This document shows, in pieces, positions 36,781 through 47,137 of a stretch of DNA of 64,000 nt (position 1 is the first letter of the stretch; each line of letters starts with the position of its first letter). Source of the stretch: Acanthochlamys bracteata (lineage: Eukaryota; Streptophyta; Magnoliopsida; Pandanales; Velloziaceae); the NCBI GenBank assembly GCA_019914995.1, contig CM034139.1:2582461-2646460 (forward strand), written 5' to 3'. The notes under the pieces are model-generated. The model searched no databases. It saw only the letters and a program-made list of their open reading frames with translations, and was not told the DNA's origin. A program made the translations under genes and the position numbers.

Positions 36781-38616
36781 AAAAATTTTTTCAAAATATA
36801 TCAAAGATTTTTAGTAAAAACAGAAGTAGATATTACATTTACTTTTGTATTTTTTTAAAAAAAACTTGCCCTCAAAGAATTAAACAGAACATTTTCAGAC
36901 ACAAACAAACAAACTATTACATTATCAATTTTCTTAACTAGTCATTAAATCACTAAACAGAAACTATTACAGTTACATCATTACAAGAGAAAACAAAGCA
37001 TCCACCTAGAGGTTTCACTTCATTCACAACAAGAAAAAAAACTGCCAAGAGAGTTCACACTTTTCATTAAACATATCATTCCTAATTAGATGTCAAGAGT
37101 TCACACTTTCATGATTTCATCTCCCTTTCATTTAATGAGAACATGAGATATTATTGATAAGATCGACATTAATGTGAAGAATATATTTTGGTAGTAATCT
37201 CTACTAATAATTAATTGTCCTCAATAAAAGTCTAAGCTCAGTACTATAGCCTCTGGATATAGACAGATGCAAGGTATTATTTATGAAGTTGAAGCTTTTC
37301 ATAAAAGAAACATCTCATTTAGCTATATAAGCAATATACCTAACAAAAGACAGTTTGAAATAATCTTCAATATCTCAATGCTACCAAATTAAAAAGATGG
37401 AAAGATAATAAAGCTCAATACTTCATCCAACCTGTCAAGTTCTATGCTTTAAGAAACTAACAATCTCTAAAGTTTCACCAAAAATCATATAGTGAAAAAA
37501 GTATGTGTGGAGGTGAACACAAGCACAAAATCTTGTTCAAACTGTTCAGGTATTTGTTTAAAATTATGATGCTAGACATTCATCAACACACAATATCTAC
37601 GCAAAAGTAAAGTTATGATAGTTTTAATTTTAGCCTATATAAATGAGCCAGTAGTCAGGTACCACCAACAGCTCTAAGTGCATCCTAAAACTGAATATTT
37701 CCATCTTAAACTGCAAATTCTTTTTCACTCTAAACGTATTACAAGTGAGCAACATCCTAATGCTAGTGTAAAATTCTTCTTTTGTACTATGTAATTATTT
37801 AACCCAACTCAGAAAATTCGAAATAAAGCTCCAGAATCAACAATGACAAAACAAATTTTAGAAGTTTACTGAAAAAACACTAAACCAAGAATGTCCACTA
37901 CGAACTCCAAATCAGTACAAAGACAGTAACTTATAACAGAAATCCAATTAAACAAATAACAAATCTGCTTTATCTCAAGAATAAAACAATGACACTAAAA
38001 ATTAACACAAAGGAAGCAATTTCAATATAGAAAATTGACCAACAAATAAAATCTTTGCTCTATTTCAACTAATCGTCGAAAATTTCTGTCTAGGTAATAA
38101 CCAGAGATCAAATACAACCAACACCACAGTTTGGATACAATCAATTCGCAGAAATTAAGAAAGAAATATGAAGATAAGAGTACAAACGTCGAAAATAATT
38201 CCGTAAGGAAAATCTTACCTCAGAGAAGCTGGTGATGTCGGCCTCTTCCTGCTGAGATCTACACACCGCAACAAATAGCACACAGCTTCGTATCTGAAAT
38301 TCGGAAAAAAAAAAAATCGGAAGCTCCAATGTTGCGGCAGCCGAGAGAGATGAAGGATTGAATCAGAAGGCTGGAGTTCGAAAAGAAAATCGTCTTCAAT
38401 CGAGAAGGCAGACGATAGAGAGACGAAAAAAAAGAGGGATCTGCGCCGCGAATGGAAGAGACGAGTGCAGCTTAGAGTTCCACGACGATAATATATGTTG
38501 GCATTTTTGTAAATATGAGTTGAGGTTATAATAAAATTGTAATTTATATAGAGCAGCGTTTTTTATGAGAAGTAAATTTTGGTACGCTGCATTTCAACCA
38601 AACTTTATTTTACTAT
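36781..38616. other. Non-coding right part of the Harbinger element
   Basis: This is AT-rich sequence with no convincing ORF. Positions 38150-38480 are GC-richer and purine-rich (GAGAGAGATGAAGG, GAGACGAAAAAAAAG) and may hold the promoter or leader of the minus-strand element genes. Confidence 0.4.
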
Positions 38617-38656
38617 ACAGTGCGTTTGGGGAACAAAATTTTTTCCAAACGCACTC
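38617..38656. repeat. Inverted repeat at the right tip of the Harbinger element
   Basis: AGTGCGTTTGG and its inverse CCAAACGCACT are separated by about 15 bases. The terminal repeat is thus duplicated head to head at this end, which the left end does not show. Confidence 0.75.
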
Positions 38657-39126
38657 TTAATATCATTTTTATACTCGACGTGACAAATTAGACTGTTATT
38701 TTACAACATGGAGCCGATGTGGCATAGCGTAGAACTCTAATATAAAAAAACAAAATAAAAAAGAGATTTATCTGTCTGTTTATGTTGACAGATTAATATC
38801 CGATGCATTTGACACTTGCAAATAAAATTCCTTTGCAATAAGTTATAGATTTATCACTCCTATTCTAATATTTTATTTGATAATGGAATTTGCTAGGAAT
38901 CATGACTTCTTCTGTAATGTGGATAAGATCCACAATTATGTGCTATTCTATGCGGTTACTTACCAAAGAACAAAATGAATAGTCTAGATGTTGCGTCTTC
39001 TTTGGCCATATACTGCGAAGCAGATGCTTTGTGCACCCATAGAAAAAAGTTGAAACTCTTTGACTCGTAACCCTCACCATTTGGTACATGTAGACAAGAG
39101 GCACTCTTTGGCGTACATTTGCCTTA
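38657..39126. other. Intergenic DNA between two TTA-flanked elements
   Basis: No ORF or paired repeat seen. Confidence 0.4.
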
Positions 39127-39833
39127 GGCTTGGTTTGGATTATAGGTAGACATAGAGAACGATGGTGATAGTAAATTATTTCCCCATATCTACTTATGTT
39201 TGGTAATATATCATTAAAGAAAATGATAGGGAAGTATTCCCCATCCTTTCTACTATTATGTAGTTAAATGTGTACCCACCAAATTGTGACAAGAAGGAAA
39301 ACAAATTTGCTTTTCTTTTTATCCTTTTATTTCTTTTTAAATATTTTAAATATTTATTTATAATTTAATTTTTATTTTTATTTACTATTTTTAGTTAAGA
39401 CATATTATTTTTTATTATAATAATTTAAATTTTTTATATTTATTTAAATTTAATTAATTTAATTGGTAGATAAAATAATAAAATTATATGATTAGTTTTT
39501 ATATTTAATAATTGATATAATTTTAGATTAATATAAAAAATAATCTAAAAGTTATATAATAAAATTTATTTAAAATTATATTACTAAATTAGTTTAAATT
39601 ATATTAAAAAGGTAATATTAATATAAATAAAAAGGGTATTTGAGTCTCTTATAAAAAATTTATTTTCAATACTCATTCATTTACCTATCTATCCAAACAT
39701 AGTTAATTTATTACTCTTACTATATATTCAAATATTATAAGATCAATTAACTATTCATTTTTATCAGTCATCTTATTATTTTTTTTATCCGTTCTTTTAC
39801 TCTTATTTTTTATCTATGAATCCAAATATATCT
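39127..39833. mobile_element. 707-bp MITE with TTA target duplication
   Basis: The left end GGCTTGGTTTGGATT and the inverse of the right end, AGATATATTTGGATT, form a 15-base imperfect terminal repeat. TTA lies directly outside both (39124-39126, 39834-39836). The interior is highly AT-rich and non-coding. Tourist/Harbinger type by target. Confidence 0.7.
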
Positions 39834-40077
39834 TTAGAGGTGGTATCTCTCTTTAAAATAAACCCCAAAAAAAAAAATCTTTTGTGAATAGTAACGCTGT
39901 TGACTCAAATTTTAGTTTATGCAAATTGGTCTACAAGTTTGGACCAAGCTAGCGTTTGTTGTTATACAGAAAATACACAAATAATCTGGTAGGGATCACG
40001 TCAGTCAGAACCATGTAGCAGCATTCAACATTGATGCGTACTTTTTATCTTGAGACTCCATAAAATGCAAAGAATAG

Positions 40078-40304
40078 AGGGGCGTTTGGCAAAATAATTT
40101 TCAAAAGTAATTTTGTAATTTATATTTTTACATTTTAGAATATATTTTTTTAAGTACTTAAAAAAATTTATTTAAAAATTTAAAAAATATAAAATAAATT
40201 CTATTTATTATTTATATTTTTTAGTCTAAAATTTATTTTTTAAAAAGAAAATATTTTTTATTATAAAAAATTTTTATTTTAAAAATACTTCAAAACACAT
40301 CGTT
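40078..40304. mobile_element. AT-rich MITE-like element
   Basis: Left GGGGCGTTTGGCAAAATAA and the inverse of the right end, GATGTGTTTTGAAGTATTT, are weak inverted repeats. Interior and size match the neighbouring MITEs. No clean target duplication. Confidence 0.5.
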
Positions 40305-40349
40305 TGAAAGCAATCTGGGCCAGCTATTGTAACTTTTGTTAAATGCATC

Positions 40350-40556
40350 GATGATTAAGGTCATATTTGAGATAGCTGAAAAGTAGCTTTTTGAAAAAAG
40401 ACATTTCTTTTTAAATTGAAAAAAAATATATACTTTTTTAACAATTATCTATGACCTATAATTTATTCATACTTTCGGATTTTGAAAATTTTTTTACGCT
40501 ACTACGCATTACTTTAATTTTTAGCTTAGAAAACTCTTGTCCAAACAAACTATGCC
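40350..40556. mobile_element. AT-rich MITE-like element
   Basis: Left AAGGTCATATTTGAGATAGC and the inverse of the right end (GGCATAGTTTGTTTGGACAA) are weakly matching. It abuts the next element. Confidence 0.4.
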
Positions 40557-40557
40557 A

Positions 40558-40808
40558 AACATGTTTGGGTAAGTTTTTTTTTTCCTAATTTTTTATTTTA
40601 TATTTTTTAATAAAATTTTTAGAATGTTCTACATAAATTTTAAAAAACTTTTTAAATGCAAAAAAATTTTACATCGTGAAATTCTCTTATTAGTTATTTT
40701 TATTATTTTTTTTGAAATAAAAAAATAAAACTTATTTTTAAAAAATTCTCAAAATATTTTTTTTATTTTAAAAAGCTCTTTTTTAATAAGCATTTCTAAA
40801 CATCCCTT
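40558..40808. mobile_element. AT-rich MITE (same family as 20476-20700)
   Basis: Left ATGTTTGGGTAAGTTTTTT and the inverse of the right end, GGATGTTTAGAAATGCTTAT, enclose about 250 AT-rich bases. The interior shares the TTTTACATCGTGAAATT block in place and orientation with the 20476 element. Confidence 0.55.
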
Positions 40809-40920
40809 AGTCTTTTGTCAAAGTTGTAACAAAATCAGTAGTTAGATAGGAAATGGGGAGGGGGGTATTGGATTAGCTAACACTTGAATCCATAACAATT
40901 TGAAAGTGCTTACAGATGTA

Positions 40921-41160
40921 GGGGTTGTTTGACATTGCTTATGCTGTATTTATTTCATCTTCTAATTCTGTATTTGTTGAAAATATTTTTTACAGTATTT
41001 TAAAAAAATTTTAAAATTTAGAAGACCCAAGTGAATTACACATTATTGAATCATTATATATTTTTTTAAGCTAAAAACAAACAAACTCGATTTTCAAAAA
41101 ATTGTACAAAAGTAGTTTCTTACTAAAAGCAAATTTTCATAAGCAAACCTAAGCGATCCC
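40921..41160. mobile_element. 240-bp MITE with GTA target duplication
   Basis: The left end begins GGGGTTGTTTGACATTGCTT and the inverse of the right end begins GGGATCGCTTAGGTTTGCTT; both continue with ATG, giving a roughly 23-base imperfect terminal repeat. GTA flanks both sides (40918-40920, 41161-41163). The terminus resembles the left end of the Harbinger element (GGGGCATTTGGGATTGCTTA), so mobilisation by that transposase is plausible. Confidence 0.78.
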
Positions 41161-42047
41161 GTATTCAACTCAGGCCAACCCCAGCCGTGGCATCTAAGGT
41201 CTAAAATGTAACAAACAATGACTCGAGTTTTTCCTGCATTTGTAGAGAAGCAAAATAGCATGCAGATTAATTTGTTAGTATTCTATGACTTTGCGTATGT
41301 ACCACAAGCATACCGTATTTATTTCTTTAAAATCTGAAGTTCATGGCATACATTAACGTAGATATTCATATATTTGGTTTTAATTGCTGTTTTCTACTAC
41401 ATGAGCGTGTAAGATACAAATTCGTGCTAGTTTCACAAAAAGAGGAAACGATTCTGATCACCCGCCGGTACCTCACCCACGTCTGCCAAGTATAGGTGAA
41501 ATATAAATCGCGCCAAACCGGCCGACTTGCAGCTCGATTAATTGGTTGAGATTTGGTATGTCCGGCTCGATAAATAGTGATAAGACCGGACCGGATCGGA
41601 CCAATCCAGTCCGGTCTTACAGGCAGATCGATATTGTCGATTTATCGAGCAGCTCGTCCATTCGATTATTGTTATTATTGACCGATCAAATTGACCCGTT
41701 GACTTGATAAAAAATAATCGTTGATCAGATCGAGCCATAAAAAATAAAATCAGATTACACCTAATTAAAATTAACCATTAATTAAAAATAGTTTTAAATA
41801 ATAAAAAATATTTAAAATAACAAATATTTAGTATTTATTTTTATTTTAATAATAATTTTTTAAAATTTTAAATTTATTTATTTATTATATAAAATAAAAA
41901 AATAAATGAAATAAATAAGTCAGATCAGACCATAGAAAATAAAATCGGACTGTACCTATTAGAATATTAGAACCAAACCAAATCAATCCAACCCGATCTA
42001 CTCATTTGGCCCGCCCATATATGCGCACTTATACCGCCAAGCGAGAA
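41161..42047. other. Intergenic DNA with GGACCGGA-type inverted motifs
   Basis: Positions 41510-41730 contain dense ACCGGACCGGATCGG / CCAGTCCGGTCTT motifs able to pair locally, followed by an AT-rich block and another GATC-rich patch at 41930-42010. This is the pattern of hAT subterminal repeats, but no ends could be paired. The 66-codon minus-strand frame at 41538-41738 follows from this composition and is not considered a gene. Confidence 0.35.
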
Positions 42048-42055
42048 AAGTCGAG

Positions 42056-42850
42056 CATAATTGTAAGAACCGGCCGGACGTCAAACTAAAAAACTGCTTG
42101 GATCACAATTCTTGAGTTAACTCGTAGAATAAACCGATCGAACCGTTAGATTAATAATATTAAAATATTTTCGATCAATAATAACAACAATTACAGCAAA
42201 CAATCTACTACTATCATGATATTACCGATAATAATAGCAGCAGCAATTACAGTAAAAAATTAGAGTACTTCTATATGGCATTACTATTAATAACAACAGC
42301 AATAATAATCACAGCGAAAATTAAAGTATTATCACCATAACATTACTACTACCAATAATAATAATAACAGCAAAAATTTATAATGAAAAATATTTAAATA
42401 AATTAGCGATTAGAAGAAGATAAAATTATAAAATAGATAAATTATAAAAAAATATAATCAACTCTTATGAATATATATATTTTAGTCTGAATATTTTATA
42501 ATATAAAATTTAAAAATTACTAATAATTAATATTTATAAATAAAATATAATTAATTGTATTTTTATATTATCATATTTAAATATTAATAAACTATATATT
42601 ATTTTTTAATATAAAACTATTACTAATTATTTTTATATTAATATATAATTAATTTATATTTTTAATTAATTTTTTAAATTTTATTTATTTGATTTGATTC
42701 GAATAAATGGATCGACCAAATAAAAGAATCAAAATAGATCGAAATAGGTTAATCGTACGAACGATTTTTTTTTAAATTCGGATCAATTATTATTTGAATC
42801 AATGGTTCTTGGATCGATCTAAATAGTTCGATCCAAATATGACAATTATG
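42056..42850. mobile_element. 795-bp hAT-type MITE with perfect 8-bp target duplication
   Basis: The left end CATAATTGTAAGAACCGG and the inverse of the right end, CATAATTGTCATATTTGG, share nine terminal bases. The 8-base sequence AAGTCGAG lies directly outside both ends (42048-42055 and 42851-42858), the length expected for hAT insertion. The interior has an AAC/AAT-rich tandem segment (about 42176-42380, unit roughly 60-65 bases) and AT-rich DNA. No transposase. Confidence 0.82.
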
Positions 42851-42858
42851 AAGTCGAG

Positions 42859-43289
42859 AGACACTCTCACATGGGGGCGGTGACGAAACTCCATTTCTCG
42901 TCCGTCATTATCATTCTGTTTACTAACGGCTTATATGCGTTCTTCCACCTTCGGTTAAACGGTTCGCTTTTATAGTATGACGGTTGTCATTAATTCACTC
43001 AAGTTAGTGGAGACGGTGGATCGATTGACGCGGGAAACCCTCAAGGGCAATTTCGTCACTCTCGTATTAAAATATTCTTGCTAAGTTATATTCCCCGTTT
43101 ACCCTTCTCAGAAAACTCTCTTATAACGAGGGCATATTAGGTAAACGTTATTAAAATTAAGCTTTCTGCAGAATGAAGTAATCACAAGTTTCGATTAACT
43201 TATTTTATGGTTTACAGCTATAATCATCTGCTTGTTTTACTAATTGGTTAAAAAGGTAAAAATAAAACTAGGGGAGGGGAATTAATTAA
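42859..43289. other. Region upstream of the KLCR transcript
   Basis: GC content rises relative to the transposon cluster. This is the likely promoter of the KLCR gene. No unambiguous TATA box or named motif could be fixed. Confidence 0.35.
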
Positions 43290-44711
43290 AAATAGGCAGA
43301 AATAATAGACAAATGATTCAATTGCATGGAAGTTCTCTTTCTCTTCTCTACGATACGTAGAGGAGGGAGAGCGTCCCACATTTTAAGGTAATTTTCTTCC
43401 ATGTTTTTTCCCTTTACATGTTTTTGTTTTTTGTTCGTAATTGGATTTCTTTTGGGGATCTTTTCGGGTTGTTTTGATGTTGAACAATTATGGTGCTTGA
43501 ATGTATGTGAAGAACGAAATGGTAGGATCTTTTTCAGAATTTTTGTGGTATTTGTGTTTGCTGGGTTCATGTTTTATTTCTCCGCATAATTAAATTCTAG
43601 TTGGGAATTTTCGGGCTTTGTGTTGATTTTTTGGGCTTTGAAAGATCTTTGGGGTTGTGAAGAAGGTAGGAACTTTTCAGAAACTTTATTTTATTTTTGC
43701 TGCTTTCTTGTGTCTTTTCAAGTGCATAATTGATGTTCTTTTGCGAATGATTATCCTTTGATTTGTAAGATTTTGGTGTTTGAAGGTATGTCGAGATGGT
43801 TTTTCTTAATGCATTCTTTGTGGTATTCTTACTTCATTTGAGGTCAATTTTATAGAGATATTTTGTTAATCTGCTCCTCGTTGAAGTTTTTGTGTTTTAT
43901 TTAATTTATTAAGGAAAAGGAATACGTGAAGATTGCCTAATCTTTTTTCTTCAGAATTGAAAGACAAATTTACTTAATTATTTTGTTGTCATGCATCATC
44001 TTGTCTCAATTTCTTGATGCAAGTTTGGCATTATCTTTGTTTATAGAGAAGTAAAATTTCAGATTTTGTGGGGATTTTGGTTAGATATGCTGCTTGTAAT
44101 GTGGAAAAAATTATTCCAGCATGAAGGTTCAATTATAAAACGAGATTGTTTGTCTTAAATTTTTGTCGAATTAACTTTTGGTTTCTTGAGAATGAATTGT
44201 CGGCGTAACATTAATCGAAGAATTCTGGTGACATTATGCTTTCTATCCATTGATGGTACTGTGGTTTGACCTGTGATCTGCCTTTTAAATGTTTGTGTTC
44301 CTTGAATGTACTGTCATTTACGTCGCAGGTTAGTTTTGCTACCAGGAAAGTTTCTTGCATTAATGGTTATTAGTTTTACAATCCATTATATTCTTATCCC
44401 AACACCTAACATATGAACAGTACGCTCCTATCCCGTATAAATTATTCATACATTTAATTGTATTCTGATCCTCAAAGTAACGCACAGGAGTTGCTGGAGC
44501 GCCTGGACTACTGAAGAGACAAGCATTTAGAATCCGGCATAATCGAGGAAGTTAAATGATTCTATTATAAACTGGTGTTCATATTGTACTTTCGTCTCTG
44601 GATGAACTTGTAACAAGCTTGCTCTGCACAACCACTCTGGTTGTCTGAAAACCACTTCCTGTACTCTTGCCAGGAATCCATCTCGAGTATCGGCGATCTT
44701 TTCTGTAAGTA
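43290..44711 (+). promoter_or_regulatory. Probable 5' UTR of KLCR with a leader intron
   Basis: A purine/pyrimidine-rich leader-like segment (about 43320-43387) ends in AAG|GTAATT, a good donor. T-rich intron-like DNA then runs to ACGCACAG at 44486. Exonic-looking sequence follows to the KLCR start. The second leader exon (44487-44711) contains two minimal upstream ORFs: ATG 44556 to TAA 44570 and ATG 44602 to TAA 44613. The exact transcription start is not visible. Confidence 0.45.
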
Positions 44712-47137
44712 ATGGCAACGGCAGATTATCCAAAAAGAAGGGAATCCGGTCACCCCTCAATTGAGCAGCTTTGCAACAATGTATGTGAAATGAAAGGAAA
44801 CTCGGAGGAGAGTTCCCCTTCACCCAAGAGTTTAGCTTCAGATATTGAAGACTTAAGGATCGATTCAGAGTTGAATCATCTTGTTGGAATGAATATGACG
44901 CCTGCGGAGCTAGCTAAAGAGAATGATGGTAGCACAAGCAATGCAGAGCTCAGCAGCAACTCTGCTGTCGTATCGCCTCAGAAGAAATCATCTACGCTTT
45001 CTCATATGCAGACGCAATACGATCAATCAATGATTACGAGCCTAAAAGACGAAAGTTCTCCTAAACCAAGCATAAAGAAGAAAGTTCTGCCAAGATCTGC
45101 ATCAGCTAATTCTAAGTTAACGAATGAAAGCGTTAACACCCCTGATCTCGGGCCATTCCTTCTCAAGCAGGCAAGGGGCTTGATTGCTGATGACCCTAAA
45201 AGGGCTCTACGGAATGCGATTCGTGCGGCCAAATCTTTTGAAGCATACGCAGGCAAGCATCACAACCTTGACTTGACAATGTGCTTACATGTTATAGCTG
45301 CAATTCACTGCAAGCTTGGGCAGTATGATGACGCCATCTCTGTGCTCCAGAGATCAATTGATATTCCAGCGGTGGAGGAAGGTGGCGACCATGCCATAGC
45401 GAAATTCTCAGGATACATGTTGCTCGGTGACACTTACGCTCTTCTTGGTCAGTTTGATAGCTCAATTTTGTGTTATAGAAAGGGACTTGAAGTGCAGACA
45501 CTCGCTCTTGGTGAGAAAGACCTGAGGGTTGGTGAGACATGCCGTTACTTGGCTGAGGCTTATGTACAAGCCATGCAGCTTGATGAAGCGCAGAAATGGT
45601 GTCAGTTGGCTCTCGATATTCACAGACAGAAAGATGAGTCAGTTTCTGTACATGAGATAGCGGACAGGCGACTCATGGGCCTCATTTGCGACACAAAAGG
45701 TGATCATGAAGCAGCTCTTGAGCATTTAGTTTTAGCCAGTATGGCAATGGTATCTAGTGGTCAGGATGCAGAGATTGGTCCTGTTGATCTCAGCATTGGG
45801 GATGCTTATCTTTCTCTTGCTAGATATGATGAGGCCGTTTTTGCGTACCAGAAAGCACTCACTATGTTCAGAACATTGAAGGGGGAAACCCATCCGGCAG
45901 TTGCATCTGTCTATGTTCGACTTGCAGATCTATATAACAAAATGGGCAAGTTCAGGGAGGCCAAGTCTTATTGTGAAATTGCTCTCAGTATATATACAAA
46001 ACCTTGCCGAGGAACTTCATCATCAGATATTGCCTATGGACTTGTTGATATATCAGCAATTTACGAATCAATGAATGAACATGAGCAAGCACTTAAGATG
46101 TTGAACAGGGCACTGAAGGCTTTTCGTAATGCACAAGGTCAGCAGAGCACAATTGCTGGAATAGAAGCACAAAGGGGAGCTATATACTACATGATCGGAA
46201 AGTATGATGAATCCTACAATTCGTTTAAGAATGCAATTATGAAGTTCCGCGCGTGTGGCGAGATGAAATCAGCTTTCTTTGGGATTCTTCTAAATCAAAT
46301 GGGTCTGACATGTGTTCACCGTCTTGGCATCAATGAAGCTGCAGAAATGTTCGAAGAAGCAAGGATTGTCCTGGAGGAAGAATACGGTCCATATCACCCT
46401 AGCACACTTGGAGTTTACAGCAATTTAGCTGGAACATATGATGCCATAGGAAGGTATGCTGTATACTTCCTGTTTGCTCTTTCATTCTAGGAAGAACCAC
46501 GGTCTGATTTTACCTTTGACTGTACAAGCTAACTTGTTCTTAGAGAATAGTTTGGTTTTTTTCACATTATGGAAACTTTGAATTATCACATGCATGGGCA
46601 GGTAGGAAGTGACGTTTTCATATATATCGCCCGTTACAATATGATGCAACACATGATGCTTCAGTATATTTGAAATTAATCTCGCTTACCCGTGAGGGAT
46701 TTTAACAGAAGCCGCTGATTATCTATATTCTTAATTCAGGATAATTACTTGTGGTGTAGTGCTATCTAGATACGAAGCACCAAACTTAAAATTATTAGCA
46801 ATCCTTTATGAATTTCCATGGGTTCATTATTAGAGCTTATGCAATGCTACCTCTACGTTTAACTTTTTCCTAGTCATGAAATGTTTATAGATATAAGTTA
46901 TTGAACAGGTTAAGTGAGGCGGTTGAAATACTGGAATGCTTGGTGGCAATGAGGGAGGAGAAGCTTGGCACAGCCAATCCGGAAGTTGACGATGAGAAGA
47001 GAAGGTTGGCTGAGCTTTTGAAAGAAGTTGGCAGGCCTAGGAGGAGGAGAAACAAGTCGCTCGAAAATCTTTTTGATGCCAACAATCATCTTCTCGTTAT
47101 CAAGAAACGTTTTGCTGCATCACAAGTTAAACCTTGA
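44712..47137 (+). CDS. KLCR: KINESIN LIGHT CHAIN-RELATED protein (CMU type, TPR repeats)
   Basis: Two exons (44712-46453 and 46909-47137) with a GT-AG intron give 656 residues, close to the usual size of the plant family. Residues 1-140 are Ser-rich and low in order (SSPSPKSLASDIEDLRIDSE, VLPRSASANSK). From about 148 the protein is a run of tetratricopeptide repeats, seen in LLKQARGLIADDPKRALR, LHVIAAIHCKLGQYDDAISV, YMLLGDTYALLGQFDSSIL, IGDAYLSLARYDEAVFAYQK, YVRLADLYNKMGKFREAKSY and LSEAVEILECLVAMREEKL. The C-terminus is basic (GRPRRRRNKS). Arabidopsis homologues (KLCR1-3/CMU1-3) stabilise cortical microtubules against the force of cellulose synthase and bind IQD proteins; they are not true kinesin light chains in function. 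If the intron is retained, the frame stops at 46490 after 592 residues and loses the last repeat. Which of KLCR1-3 it matches I cannot decide. Confidence 0.95.

Larger units (their letters stand above)
31964..38656 (-). mobile_element. PIF/Harbinger transposon, 6.7 kb, near-complete but inactivated
   Basis: The left end AGGGGCATTTGG and the inverse of the right end, GAGTGCGTTTGG, are the terminal repeats. TTA stands directly outside each end (31961-31963 and 38657-38659), the target duplication expected for PIF/Harbinger. Two genes lie inside, both on the minus strand: a MYB/SANT-like ORF (35113 to about 34173) and, downstream, a DDE transposase (33849 to 32538). Both carry few lesions, so the element is fairly young. 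The long right-hand part (35340-38500) is non-coding and includes a 718-base tandem duplication. Confidence 0.85.

Noticed and set aside
35300..36800. Possible CRISPR-like or centromeric satellite array
   Set aside because: Only two 718-base copies, inside a defined transposon, in a plant nuclear context.
45023..45540. Minus-strand frames of 77 and 82 codons
   Set aside because: Shadows of KLCR exon 1, which has clear repeat motifs on the other strand.
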